The position numbers were made by a program, and so were the translations under genes. From positions 1,612,001-1,676,000 of the forward strand of contig OZ006967.1 of assembly GCA_963930955.1 (NCBI GenBank): a DNA stretch of 64,000 bases, in the 5' to 3' direction. The notes under the pieces are model-generated. The model was not told the DNA's origin, made no database searches, and saw nothing but the letters and a program-made list of their open reading frames with translations. Origin of the DNA: Scatomonas sp963930955. GTDB taxonomy: Bacteria > Bacillota > Clostridia > Lachnospirales > Lachnospiraceae. Below, piece after piece: positions 56,686-64,000 of this stretch (position 1 is the first letter of the stretch; the number at the start of each line of letters is the position of its first letter).

Positions 56686-57929
56686 TCTTCCCGGAAAACC
56701 TGCCCCGTTTTCTGAGCGCGAACAGCTTCATAAAGATTCGAAGCCCGGAGATCTCTTGCGTATAGTTCTGGCGGAAGCGCTCCAGGCCTTGCTTCCAGGG
56801 AAAGTCCTCCGGCCTGTTTGACTGCGGTAAGCAGAGAAGCCGCCTGGCGGCGGAAGCCGAGTATCCGGGCTATGCCTCCGTCTGTCAGCGTAGGGCAGGA
56901 AAGAGCTCCGGAGAAAGAGGAGTCTTGATGGTTCCGAGTATTAGATGGAATATCCAGCAAGGCGTGCAGCAGATATCTGTTTATGCTGCTCCTGGTCCGC
57001 TCCCGGGTTTTCAGAAGATCCGAAAACTGAGAAAAGGATCGGAACTGGTTGCGGAGATTTACAATACGTCTGGCGGTGCTTTCCGGCATATAAGGAAACA
57101 GATCCTCTGTACCGCAAGTAAGGAGCCGGCATTGCAGGAGCAGGGAAAAATCATCTTCCTCCAGAAAGCCTTCGTTTTTTTCTGCCCGGGAAAAGGTTTC
57201 ATATACATCCAAAGGCATCTGGCGCTGCAGGTTTTCCAAAACTCCCTGCTTTACAGCCTGGCGTATGGCGGAGGCAGAACTGAACAGATCCTCCAGGTTT
57301 GTTTCATGATAACTGCTGCCGGCACGCTTCAGAGTCCGGGGTAGAATGGAACTGCCCAGCTGTTTCAGGGCAAGACAGTACTCGATTCCCAGAATGTTGT
57401 TGGGGGCGTTCAGAAGCTGTTCCAGCTCCCCGTCAAACGGGCTTCCCGCCAGGCAGGTTTTCAGCGCTTCCTGCCGGGCCAGAGGGTAAGAACGCCCCTG
57501 CTTGAGAAAAAAATGAAGCGTCCGGCAGTAAGCAGAAGACTCCTGTGCCAGAATTTCGGCCAGCTCCATTAAGGGAGCCGCCACTCCGGCTTCGCTGCCG
57601 AACCAGAGCTCATGAACTACCTGCAGACGGTCCAGGATCCTTACCGCCTCTCCGGCGAACCGGGCTGCGCTGCCGGAGGCGGCCGCGCAGGGAAGTTCCA
57701 GAACCAGATCTGCTCCGCCCTGGAGAGCCATCCGGGTGCGGACATATTTATCCAGAAGGGCAGGGGCACCCCGCTGGACAAAGTCTCCGCTCATAATTAC
57801 CAGAATAAAATCAGCGTCGCTTCTCCGGCGGACTTCCTGAATCTGATACGCATGGCCATTGTGAAAGGGATTGTATTCCGCAATGATCCCCGCGGTTTTT
57901 CGGGGGACGGCGTTTGTGCCGGAAACCAT
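56658..57929 (-). CDS. tmcAL: tRNA(Met) cytidine acetate ligase
   Basis: The 423-residue protein starts MVSGTNAVPRKTAGIIAEYNPFHNGHAYQI with the nucleotidyltransferase HxGH-like motif NPFHNGH, and shows VIMSGDFVQRGAPALLDKY, LVLELPCAAASGSA and ANNILGIEY-like wording (APNNILGIEYCLAL). This is the TmcAL (YlbM) family, which uses acetate and ATP to acetylate the wobble cytidine of elongator tRNA-Met. AAAGGAGG lies nine bases before the ATG. Being on the minus strand, it is separate from the upstream operon. The pta-ackA locus next door handles acetate, but a functional link is only suggestive. Confidence 0.93.
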   Translation of the reverse strand: MVSGTNAVPRKTAGIIAEYNPFHNGHAYQIQEVRRRSDADFILVIMSGDFVQRGAPALLDKYVRTRMALQGGADLVLELPCAAASGSAARFAGEAVRILDRLQVVHELWFGSEAGVAAPLMELAEILAQESSAYCRTLHFFLKQGRSYPLARQEALKTCLAGSPFDGELEQLLNAPNNILGIEYCLALKQLGSSILPRTLKRAGSSYHETNLEDLFSSASAIRQAVKQGVLENLQRQMPLDVYETFSRAEKNEGFLEEDDFSLLLQCRLLTCGTEDLFPYMPESTARRIVNLRNQFRSFSQFSDLLKTRERTRSSINRYLLHALLDIPSNTRNHQDSSFSGALSCPTLTDGGIARILGFRRQAASLLTAVKQAGGLSLEARPGALPPELYARDLRASNLYEAVRAQKTGQVFREERTRQPVVL

Positions 57930-58030
57930 TCACTGGCACCTCCTTTCAAAGGCTATTATAGCAAAAAGAAAAAAAAGGTACAATGTTCAGAAAAAAATAC
58001 AGAAAGAAGGTGTTAAAAAATTAACTTTTC

Positions 58031-58059
58031 TTGTGAAGTTTCTGCAATCGTAATATAAT
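58031..58059 (+). promoter_or_regulatory. Promoter of pta-ackA
   Basis: TTGTGA at 58031-58036 and TATAAT at 58054-58059 are 17 bases apart. The leader has two small stems: CGGGCAT/ATGCCCG (58068-58094) and ACGCCT/AGGCGT (58102-58128), just ahead of AAAGGAG. Confidence 0.75.
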
Positions 58060-58154
58060 TCAGATAGCGGGCATAGAGAGAGAAATCATGCCCGAAACTT
58101 GACGCCTGCCCCAGTGGATAGAAGGCGTTAAAATTGTGGAAAGGAGTCAATAGC

Positions 58155-59156
58155 ATGCGTTTTATTGACAGAATTAAGGAAAGAGCTAAAAAGAACAGAA
58201 AGACCATCGTTCTCCCGGAGAGCGAAGACAGACGGACCTTTGTGGCTGCCGAGAAGATCCTGAAAGAGGGAATCGCGGATCTGATCATCATCGGTGATGA
58301 GGAGACCATTCACAAAGGCAGCCGGGGCCGTGATATTACCGGAGCGAAAATTGTTGATCCGGCTACTTTTGAAAAAACAGAAGCTTATGTGGAGAAATTT
58401 GCCGAACTTCGTGCCAAGAAGGGCATGACAAAAGAAAAGGCAAGAGAGATTCTTCTGAATAACTATACATATTATGGCGTTATGATGGTAAAAATGGGAG
58501 ATGCAGACGGACTGGTTTCCGGAGCCTGTCATTCTTCCGCAGATACGCTGCGCCCCTGCCTGCAGATCCTGAAGACAAAACCGGGCACCAGACTGGTTTC
58601 CGCCTTCTTTATCGTATCGGTTCCGGACTGCGAACTGGGATCTCACGGAACCTTCTTATTTGCCGATGCAGGACTGAACCAGAATCCCAATCCTGCTGAG
58701 CTGGCAGCGATTGCCGAATCTTCCGCTGAATCCTTTGAACTTCTGGTAGAAGACAGAGCAAAGATCGCTATGCTTTCCCACTCCACCAAGGGAAGCGCCA
58801 GCCATCCGGATGTGGATAAAGTCGTTGAAGCCACCCATATTGCCCAGGAGGAGTGCCCGGATCTGTTCCTGGACGGCGAACTGCAGCTGGATGCGGCTCT
58901 GATTCCTGAAATCGCTGCATTTAAGGCTCCTGGAAGCAAAGTGGCAGGAAAGGCAAATGTGCTGATTTTCCCCGACCTGGATGCAGGTAATATCGGCTAC
59001 AAGCTGGTGCAGAGACTGGCAAAGGCAGATGCTTACGGTCCCATTACCCAGGGCATCGCAGCGCCGGTTAACGATCTGTCCAGAGGATGCTCCGCAGATG
59101 ATATCGTAGGAGTCGTAGCCATCACAGCTGTTCAGTGCGCGGCACAGGACGCTTAA
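58155..59156 (+). CDS. pta: Phosphate acetyltransferase
   Basis: ATG 58155 follows AAAGGAG; the enzyme is 333 residues, the short Pta type. It begins RFIDRIKERAKKNRKTIVLPESEDRRTF and contains DGLVSGACHSSADTLRPCLQI, MLSHSTKGSA and LIFPDLDAGNIGYKLVQRL, GPITQGIAAPVNDLSRG. It converts acetyl-CoA to acetyl phosphate. ackA follows by 17 bases, forming the acetate fermentation operon that gives ATP. Confidence 0.97.
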   Translation: MRFIDRIKERAKKNRKTIVLPESEDRRTFVAAEKILKEGIADLIIIGDEETIHKGSRGRDITGAKIVDPATFEKTEAYVEKFAELRAKKGMTKEKAREILLNNYTYYGVMMVKMGDADGLVSGACHSSADTLRPCLQILKTKPGTRLVSAFFIVSVPDCELGSHGTFLFADAGLNQNPNPAELAAIAESSAESFELLVEDRAKIAMLSHSTKGSASHPDVDKVVEATHIAQEECPDLFLDGELQLDAALIPEIAAFKAPGSKVAGKANVLIFPDLDAGNIGYKLVQRLAKADAYGPITQGIAAPVNDLSRGCSADDIVGVVAITAVQCAAQDA

Positions 59157-59173
59157 TTTTGGGAGGTGGTTTC

Positions 59174-60373
59174 ATGAAAGTATTAGTAATTAACTGCGGA
59201 AGTTCATCTCTGAAATATCAGCTGATCGATTCTGCTTCAGAAGAGGTGCTGGCAAAAGGACTTTGCGAACGTATCGGTATTGACGGCCGTCTTGTATATC
59301 AGAAGGAAGGCTGTGACAAGGAGATTACCGAATCTGCCATGCCGACGCACAAAGAGGCGATTCAGATGGTTCTCCACGCCCTTGTCAACGAGAAAACAGG
59401 CGCGGTCAAGGATCTTTCTGAGATCGAGGCCATCGGTCATCGTATCGTACACGGCGGAGAGAAGTTTGAGAGTTCCGCGATTGTTAATGACGAGATGATT
59501 GAAGCGGTAAAAGAGTGTACAGAACTTGCGCCCCTTCATAATCCGGCTAACCTGATCGGTATTCAGGTGTGCCAGGAACTGATGCCCGGCGTGCCCATGG
59601 TAGCTGTGTTTGATACGGCTTTCCATCAGACCATGCCTTCCAAGGCGTATATCTACGGCCTTCCCTACGAATATTATGAGAAATATCGTGTAAGAAGATA
59701 TGGATTCCACGGAACTTCTCACAGCTTTGTATCCAAAGAACTGGCCAATTTCCTGGGACTGGACATTAATAATTCCAAACTGATCGTGTGCCATCTTGGC
59801 AACGGATCCTCCGTCAGCGCTGTGCTGAATGGAAAATGTGTGGACACCAGCATGGGCCTGACTCCCCTGGAAGGGCTGGTAATGGGTACCCGTTCCGGCA
59901 GCCTGGACCCGGCTATTCTTGAGTTTATCGCCAAGAAAGAGAATCTGGATATGGACGGAGTCATGGAAGTGCTGAATAAAAAATCCGGCGTTTATGGAAT
60001 TACGAAAGGCCTGTCCAGTGATTTCCGTGACCTGGAAGACGCAGCGGAAAAAGGCAATGAACTGGCGAAACTGGCGCTGGAAATCTTTGCTTACGATGTG
60101 GCAAAATATATCGGCGCCTATGCTGCCGCTATGAACGGTGTGGATGCCATCGCCTTTACGGCAGGTATCGGTGAGAACGGTCCGGATACCAGAAGGGATG
60201 TCGTAAAATATCTGGGATATCTGGGTATTAAACTGGATGAGGAGAAAAATCAGAAGCGTGGCTTTGACAACAAGATCTCCACAGAGGATTCCAAAGTGGC
60301 TGTCTGTGTAATCCCCACAAATGAGGAGCTGGCAATCTGCCGGGAGACAGTGGCTCTGGTCGGCAAAAAATAA
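59174..60373 (+). CDS. ackA: Acetate kinase
   Basis: ATG 59174 follows GGGAGG; the 399-residue protein shows VINCGSSSLKYQLID, GHRIVHGGEKF, VFDTAFHQTMP, YGFHGTSHSFVS, CHLGNGSSV, MGTRSGSLDPAI and AFTAGIGENGP, the full acetate/butyrate kinase motif set. It makes ATP and acetate from acetyl phosphate. A strong terminator follows, so the operon is pta-ackA. Confidence 0.98.
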   Translation: MKVLVINCGSSSLKYQLIDSASEEVLAKGLCERIGIDGRLVYQKEGCDKEITESAMPTHKEAIQMVLHALVNEKTGAVKDLSEIEAIGHRIVHGGEKFESSAIVNDEMIEAVKECTELAPLHNPANLIGIQVCQELMPGVPMVAVFDTAFHQTMPSKAYIYGLPYEYYEKYRVRRYGFHGTSHSFVSKELANFLGLDINNSKLIVCHLGNGSSVSAVLNGKCVDTSMGLTPLEGLVMGTRSGSLDPAILEFIAKKENLDMDGVMEVLNKKSGVYGITKGLSSDFRDLEDAAEKGNELAKLALEIFAYDVAKYIGAYAAAMNGVDAIAFTAGIGENGPDTRRDVVKYLGYLGIKLDEEKNQKRGFDNKISTEDSKVAVCVIPTNEELAICRETVALVGKK

Positions 60374-60428
60374 TGGAACCGGATCAGGGCAATTCCCCTG
60401 CTGGTCGGAAATAATTAATTGACATAAC

Positions 60429-60470
60429 AAAAAGCCCCGGAAAAGCCAGAAAACTTTTCCGGGGCTTTTT
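60429..60470 (+). terminator. Terminator of pta-ackA
   Basis: A perfect 17-bp stem (60429-60445 with 60454-60470), an 8-base loop, and A/T tracts on both sides. Confidence 0.93.
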
Positions 60471-60500
60471 CTGCCTTTCTTTTCGAATAAACAGAAAAAA

Positions 60501-60574
60501 TGGAAGCAATGGGGCTCGAACCCATGGCCTCCCGCTAGTCAGGCGAGCGCTCATCCCAGCTGAGCTATGCTTCC
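60501..60574 (-). tRNA. tRNA-Val (anticodon GAC)
   Basis: On the minus strand GGAAGCA and TGCTTCC form the acceptor stem. The anticodon loop is CTGACTA, giving GAC, within a CTCGC/GCGGG stem. The T-arm is ATGGG-TTCGAGC-CCCAT. CCA is not encoded. Confidence 0.93.
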
Positions 60575-60694
60575 TTGAGTGGAATTATAGCATAGGATGC
60601 CGTAAAAAGGAAGATGCTTTTATAGGATAGAAAACGAAAAAATAAAAAAGGGGATTCACAAAACAGAAAAACTGTGATATACTTCTTTTTGTTC

Positions 60695-60767
60695 GGGGCA
60701 TTAGCGCAGCTGGGAGCGCGCCACAATGGCATTGTGGAGGCCAGGGGTTCGAATCCCCTATGCTCCA
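60695..60767 (+). tRNA. tRNA-Ala (anticodon GGC)
   Basis: GGGGCAT pairs with ATGCTCC; the anticodon loop ATGGCAT gives GGC within CCACA/TGTGG. The T-arm is AGGGG-TTCGAAT-CCCCT. CCA is not encoded. The gene is divergent to tRNA-Val, 120 bases away. Confidence 0.93.
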
Positions 60768-60774
60768 TTTCCGC

Positions 60775-60804
60775 AGCTGCCTGTTATGGCAGCTTTTGTT
60801 TTTT
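60775..60804 (+). terminator. Terminator of tRNA-Ala
   Basis: AGCTGCC (60775-60781) and GGCAGCT (60788-60794) with a 6-base loop, then a T-rich tail. Confidence 0.8.
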
Positions 60805-60822
60805 ATCTTAAAAATGGCATAG

Positions 60823-60860
60823 GAAAATGACTCGCGTCTGCAGGGCGGCGGGTCATTTTC
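60823..60860. terminator. Second stem-loop after tRNA-Ala
   Basis: GAAAATGAC (60823-60831) pairs with GTCATTTTC (60852-60860); the inner part can extend with CGC/GCG. It may back up the first terminator. Confidence 0.5.
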
Positions 60861-60887
60861 TGTGCAGGGAAGAGAGACAGGTGCCCA

Positions 60888-60916
60888 TTGCATTTTGGGG
60901 TTTCCTGGTGTATACT
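60888..60916 (+). promoter_or_regulatory. Promoter of sufCB
   Basis: TTGCAT (60888-60893) and TATACT (60911-60916) are 17 bases apart. The leader of about 140 bases contains a second GTATACTTA and a palindromic repeat copy, so it is a likely place of control. Confidence 0.6.
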
Positions 60917-60992
60917 TACTATCCGATGGGGTGCTGATATAACCCCGCCGCCAAAGGGTATACTTAGGAAGAAACGTTGATTTTCATAAAGG

Positions 60993-61042
60993 ATAGCGTC
61001 AGTGTACAAGAGGAGCGTGTTGCCCCTTGTACACTGACGCTA
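60993..61042. repeat. Palindromic repeat, copy 7
   Basis: Left arm TAGCGTCAGTGTACAAG (60994-61010) pairs perfectly with the right arm 61026-61042, followed by a mismatch and two more pairs inside. It lies in the sufCB leader, 20 bases before the sufC start. Confidence 0.85.
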
Positions 61043-61062
61043 AAGATAAAGGAGGAAATGCC

Positions 61063-61797
61063 ATGCTTACGCTGGAGAATGTGGGATGGACAGCCCCTGA
61101 CGGGGAAGAAATTCTGAGAAACATAAGCCTGGAGATTCCCGAAGGGAAGATGACGGTGATCACAGGGCCAAACGGAGGAGGTAAAACCTCTCTTGCAAAA
61201 ATTATCGCCGGACTCGTGACACCCACAGAAGGTAAGATTCTGTTGGACGGAGAAGATATTACAAACTGGAATATGACGGAGCGCGCACGCCATGGAATCA
61301 GTTATGCGTTTCAGCAGCCAGTGCGTTTTAAAGGGCTGACCGTTCGGGATCTTCTGGAAATTTCCGCTGAGGAGAAGCTGCCCCAGGACAAGGTCTGCAA
61401 ATACCTGGGAGAGGTGGGACTCTGCGCAGGGGAATATATTGACCGTGTAGTAGATGACAGCCTGTCCGGCGGAGAGGGAAAAAGAATAGAGATTGCTACG
61501 GTTCTGGCCAGAAAGAGCGTAAAAGTCCGGGTTTTTGACGAGCCGGAGGCAGGAATCGATCTCTGGAGCTTTACCAATCTGATTGACGTATTTCAGAGAC
61601 TGAAAAATAAAGCGGAGGAGGCCTTGCTGGTGATCTCACACCAGGAGAGAATCCTGAATATCGCAGATCGGATCGTGGTGGTGGCGGATGGTCATGTGCG
61701 GACAGCCGGCGATCGGGAAATTATTCTTCCCCGGCTTCTGGCACAGGAGAAAGCAGCCCGATGTCCCATGGAAGAGGAAAGGAGCTGTGCGGGATGA
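61063..61797 (+). CDS. sufC: SufC-like ATPase of a minimal SUF Fe-S cluster system
   Basis: ATG 61063 follows AAAGGAGG; the protein is 244 residues. It has Walker A GPNGGGKTS, the SufC-like YAFQQPVRFKGLTVRDLL, signature LSGGEGKRIEIA and Walker B VRVFDEPEAGIDLWSF. SufC proteins drive cluster assembly on SufB. Here only one SufB/D-type gene follows, overlapping by 4 bases, so it is the two-gene SufCB arrangement rather than the larger sufCDSUB operon. Confidence 0.88.
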   Translation: MLTLENVGWTAPDGEEILRNISLEIPEGKMTVITGPNGGGKTSLAKIIAGLVTPTEGKILLDGEDITNWNMTERARHGISYAFQQPVRFKGLTVRDLLEISAEEKLPQDKVCKYLGEVGLCAGEYIDRVVDDSLSGGEGKRIEIATVLARKSVKVRVFDEPEAGIDLWSFTNLIDVFQRLKNKAEEALLVISHQERILNIADRIVVVADGHVRTAGDREIILPRLLAQEKAARCPMEEERSCAG

Positions 61798-62711
61798 ATA
61801 AGATTACGGAACAGCTGCTGAAAGCAGTTTCAGATTGGAAGGGCAGTTTTAAAGGCGCCTACAATATCCGGGAAGATGGAGGATGCGCAGGGAGACAGTC
61901 TTCAGAGCATATTAAGATCGAAAATAAGCCGGATGGTCCAGGACTGGTAATCCACATTAGTCCGGAGGCGCAGCAGGAGACGGTTTATATTCCGGCTTGT
62001 GTCACCAGAGGAAATGTAGATGATCTGGTCTATAATGATTTTTATGTAGGAGAAGGAGCGGATGTGACCATTGTGGCCGGCTGCGGCGTCCACACAGATA
62101 ATGAGGGAGAAGCCAAACACGATGGAATACATCGTTTTTTCCTGGAAAAGGGAGCACACGTTCTTTATAAAGAAAAGCACGTGGGGACAGGAACAGGGAC
62201 CGGTCTGAAGAAGATAAATCCTGTTACGGATATGGAATTAAAGGAAGATGCCGTTATGGAAATGGATACCATCCAGATCGGCGGAGTGGACAGCACGAAC
62301 CGCCGGACCAAAGCGGTTCTCGGGCCAAGAGCCAGACTGATTATCCATGAGAGAATCATGACAGACGGTCAGGAGCAGGCGGCAACAGATTTTGAAGTGG
62401 AAATGCAGGGAGAGGATTCCGGCGTGGATCTGATCTCCCGTTCCGTAGCCAGGGACAATTCTTACCAGGAGTATCATTCCAAGATCCGGGGCAACTGCCG
62501 CTGCACCGGTCATTCGGAATGCGATGCGATCCTGATCGGAAATGGAAAAGTAAACGCAGCCCCGGAACTTTTTGCCGGAGATATTGACGCTTCATTGATT
62601 CATGAAGCAGCTATCGGAAAAATTGCGGGGGAACAAATTACAAAACTGCGCACGCTGGGATTGACGGAAGAAGAAGCGGAAAAGAAAATTGTAGAAGGAT
62701 TTCTGCGATGA
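61794..62711 (+). CDS. sufB: SufB/SufD family Fe-S scaffold protein, short
   Basis: ATG 61794 has AAAGGAG upstream and overlaps sufC by 4 bases; the protein is 305 residues, shorter than the 470-residue SufB. It has the beta-helix region (ITIVAGCGVHTDN-like VTIVAGCGV, KHVGTGTG) and the C-terminal ending GNCRCTGHSECDAILIGNGKVNAAPELFAGDIDASLIHEAAIGKIAGEQ seen in pieces, close to SufD/SufB. Fe-S assembly with SufC is expected. No sufS or sufU is near, so the sulphur donor must come from elsewhere. Confidence 0.88.
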   Translation: MNKITEQLLKAVSDWKGSFKGAYNIREDGGCAGRQSSEHIKIENKPDGPGLVIHISPEAQQETVYIPACVTRGNVDDLVYNDFYVGEGADVTIVAGCGVHTDNEGEAKHDGIHRFFLEKGAHVLYKEKHVGTGTGTGLKKINPVTDMELKEDAVMEMDTIQIGGVDSTNRRTKAVLGPRARLIIHERIMTDGQEQAATDFEVEMQGEDSGVDLISRSVARDNSYQEYHSKIRGNCRCTGHSECDAILIGNGKVNAAPELFAGDIDASLIHEAAIGKIAGEQITKLRTLGLTEEEAEKKIVEGFLR

Positions 62712-62730
62712 AAATGCGCAGAGAATGAAA

Positions 62731-62780
62731 GCAGAAAGCGCCTGCAGGCCGGTTTAAGGGTCTGCAGGCGCTTTCTGCTC
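62731..62780. terminator. Bidirectional terminator after sufB
   Basis: A perfect 18-bp inverted repeat (62731-62748 with 62763-62780) with a 14-base loop separates sufB from the convergent gene. Confidence 0.8.
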
Positions 62781-62789
62781 AATTTAAAA

Positions 62790-63188
62790 TCAGAAGGTTA
62801 CGGTTTTCGGTTCACTGGTGAAGGAGGAGAAGGTGGCTGTTGCATCCTTCAGATAAAAAACTTCGCAATTTCCGTCATCCGGAGCGTATTTATCCTGGAG
62901 GGAGGGATACTCTGCAAGAACAGCGGCTCTTGCCTCGTTGCGGTCGTCTCTCACCGCTATGCCGGAAAGCCGGAGCCAGGTTCCTTCCCCGGGGCAGAAG
63001 GTACAGATTTCTACCTTGGGATTTTCAATAAGCTGGCGGTAAACATCTTTTATATGTCCGGTCTGAAAATACAAGCGGCCTTCAAACTTGGCGATAGTGC
63101 CGAAGGGACGTACCCGGGGCTGATCCCCCTCCATAGTAGCCAGAAAATAGGTGGGATTATCTTTCAGAAATTTTAAAACTTCATCCAT
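62790..63188 (-). CDS. Pyridoxamine 5'-phosphate oxidase-like flavin-binding protein
   Basis: The 132-residue protein opens MDEVLKFLKDNPTYFLATMEGDQPRVRPFGTI, the split-barrel FMN-binding start of the PNPOx-like family, then LYFQTGHIKDVYRQLIENPKVEIC and a C-terminal beta part (EVFYLKDATATFSS). Such small proteins bind FMN or F420-like cofactors; the substrate is unknown. AAAGGAG precedes the ATG on the minus strand. Confidence 0.85.
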   Translation of the reverse strand: MDEVLKFLKDNPTYFLATMEGDQPRVRPFGTIAKFEGRLYFQTGHIKDVYRQLIENPKVEICTFCPGEGTWLRLSGIAVRDDRNEARAAVLAEYPSLQDKYAPDDGNCEVFYLKDATATFSSFTSEPKTVTF

Positions 63189-63356
63189 AAATTACAGCTC
63201 CTTTCTGAATTGAAATAGAATTATCTTTATTTTATCTCTTAAAAGATCTGTTTGCAAGATATTCAAAACAAAAACAGTTGAAACTTTACTTTTTTTTCAG
63301 TTTGGGGTATTCTATTAACAGTCAGCAAAACACTGGCGCTGAAAAAGGAGAATGTT

Positions 63357-63698
63357 ATGGAAAATTCCAGTCGTTTCTTTGCGAATACATCCTGCAGGTA
63401 TTATCCCTGCCATAAAGGGCTGAAGGACTTTAACTGTTTGTTTTGCTACTGCCCTTTTTACTTAAAGGAAAAATGTCCGGGAAATCCAAAATTTCTTGAT
63501 CTTGAGGGCAAGATCATCAAGGACTGCACGGACTGTACCTTCCCTCACCGGCCGGAAAGCTATGATGTGATTATTCAATGGATCAAAAAAGAAAATGAGA
63601 ATCGGACCTTTAGTGAAGAGATCCGAAAAAAAGCGGTTAAAATAAAAGCCAGAACAGGAAGCTCTCATGAAAACGAAAGTACTTTTTCTGGATATTGA
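63357..63698 (+). CDS. Cysteine-rich small-domain protein
   Basis: The 113-residue protein has many cysteines in a set pattern (SCRYYPCHKGL, FNCLFCYCPFY, KCPGNPKF, DCTDCTFPH), matching the Cys_rich small domain family of anaerobes. It may bind metal. The role is unknown; relatives lie near corrinoid genes, which are not visible here. AAAAAGGAG precedes the start, and it overlaps the HAD gene by 32 bases. Confidence 0.78.
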   Translation: MENSSRFFANTSCRYYPCHKGLKDFNCLFCYCPFYLKEKCPGNPKFLDLEGKIIKDCTDCTFPHRPESYDVIIQWIKKENENRTFSEEIRKKAVKIKARTGSSHENESTFSGY

Positions 63699-64000
63699 CG
63701 GTACCCTGGTAGATTTCCAGGGAAAGATACCGTATTCCGCCGGCAGCGCCCTGAAATCTGCGAAAAGGAAAGGACATAAGCTGGTGCTCTGCACAGGAAG
63801 GACGAAAACGCAGATTTATCCCTGGCTGCTGGAATACGGATTTGACGGACTGATTACCGGGGCAGGCGCCCAGGTAGAGGCAGAGGGGAGATTGCTGAGC
63901 CGGCATGTGATCTGCCGGAGGGACCTGGCCAGGGCGGTGGATTATTTTGAAGAAATCCGCGCCCCTTATTATCTGCAGACTGCGCAGGGGATTTACGCGC
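63667..64000 (+). CDS. HAD-superfamily phosphatase (Cof type), partial at window end
   Basis: ATG 63667 follows AGGAAG and the frame is open to base 64000 (111 codons seen). It begins MKTKVLFLDIDGTLVDFQGKI-type wording with the nucleophile DIDGT motif, then LVLCTGRTKTQIYPWL (motif II Ser/Thr) and GLITGAGAQVE, the start of the cap. This is the Cof/HAD-IIB group, which dephosphorylates sugar phosphates or similar. The rest of the gene, including the C-terminal Asp motifs, lies beyond the window. Confidence 0.88.
   Translation, partial: MKTKVLFLDIDGTLVDFQGKIPYSAGSALKSAKRKGHKLVLCTGRTKTQIYPWLLEYGFDGLITGAGAQVEAEGRLLSRHVICRRDLARAVDYFEEIRAPYYLQTAQGIYA

Noticed and set aside
54827..56731. 634-codon minus-strand frame opposite the ACT and DUF711 genes
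   Set aside because: It is the mirror of conserved plus-strand genes and has no ribosome site or domain.
14112..61042. CRISPR array from the repeated GTGTACAAGGGG motif
   Set aside because: Copies are scattered over 47 kb as inverted pairs, not regularly spaced direct repeats, and no cas gene is present.

Overview
The window looks like a chromosomal segment from a spore-forming, fermentative Clostridia of the Lachnospiraceae type. Pointers are moderate-to-high GC, strong AAGGAGG ribosome sites with some TTG and GTG starts, the secG-rnr-smpB-ssrA order, a tmRNA tag ending ALAAA, an intact cotJABC spore-coat operon with a sigma-E-like promoter, pta-ackA, a DUF4364 gene, DUF711, and a two-gene sufC-sufB system. 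No phage, insertion sequence, CRISPR array or rRNA was seen. Layout: 1-7 kb holds the tail of a livF gene, a cytidylate-kinase-like gene, a DUF2298 membrane protein, a polysaccharide deacetylase, a C39-like peptidase, a nitroreductase and rarA. 6.9-9.6 kb has a PfoR-type membrane protein facing a DUF4364/radical SAM pair. 9.7-12.1 kb is a polar amino acid ABC transporter whose binding protein is circularly permuted. 12.2-14.7 kb carries gpmI and dtd, separated by a region with a consensus minus-strand promoter and a candidate small RNA. 14.9-18.2 kb is a transmembrane Ser/Thr kinase plus an Ig-like surface protein. 18.3-23.1 kb holds eno, secG, rnr, smpB and ssrA. 23.1-31.3 kb is accessory and partly decayed: a flavodoxin pseudogene, a CAP/SLH surface protein, a ROK regulator, a uxuB-like reductase, a broken GntP permease and a truncated HPr-PfkB fusion. 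31.4-38.5 kb has a two-component system, a TetR-like regulator, a radical-SAM-derived protein without its cluster motif, a PHP protein, rpsF-rpsR without ssb, a ZIP transporter and a DUF6483 gene. 38.5-41.6 kb holds cotJABC and pit-DUF47 on the minus strand. 41.9-57.9 kb carries a GDPD, an FtsW/RodA protein, acpP, a sirtuin-fold protein without the catalytic His, gltX, a UvrD-like helicase, a D-lactate dehydrogenase, polA, coaE, walJ-like, ACT, DUF711 and tmcAL genes. 58-64 kb has pta-ackA, two tRNAs, sufCB, a flavin/PNPOx-like gene, a Cys-rich gene and a HAD phosphatase cut by the window end. Physiologically the genes fit an anaerobe that makes acetate and D-lactate, takes up amino acids, phosphate and metals, and probably uses or once used hexuronates. 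The most unusual signals are the permuted binding protein; a dispersed family of imperfect palindromes with arm TAGCGTCAGTGTACAAGGGG at seven or eight intergenic sites, sometimes supplying stop codons, a terminator or promoter elements; the candidate small RNA behind a TTGACA-17-TATAAT promoter; and two apparent pseudoenzymes (radical SAM-derived and sirtuin-like).
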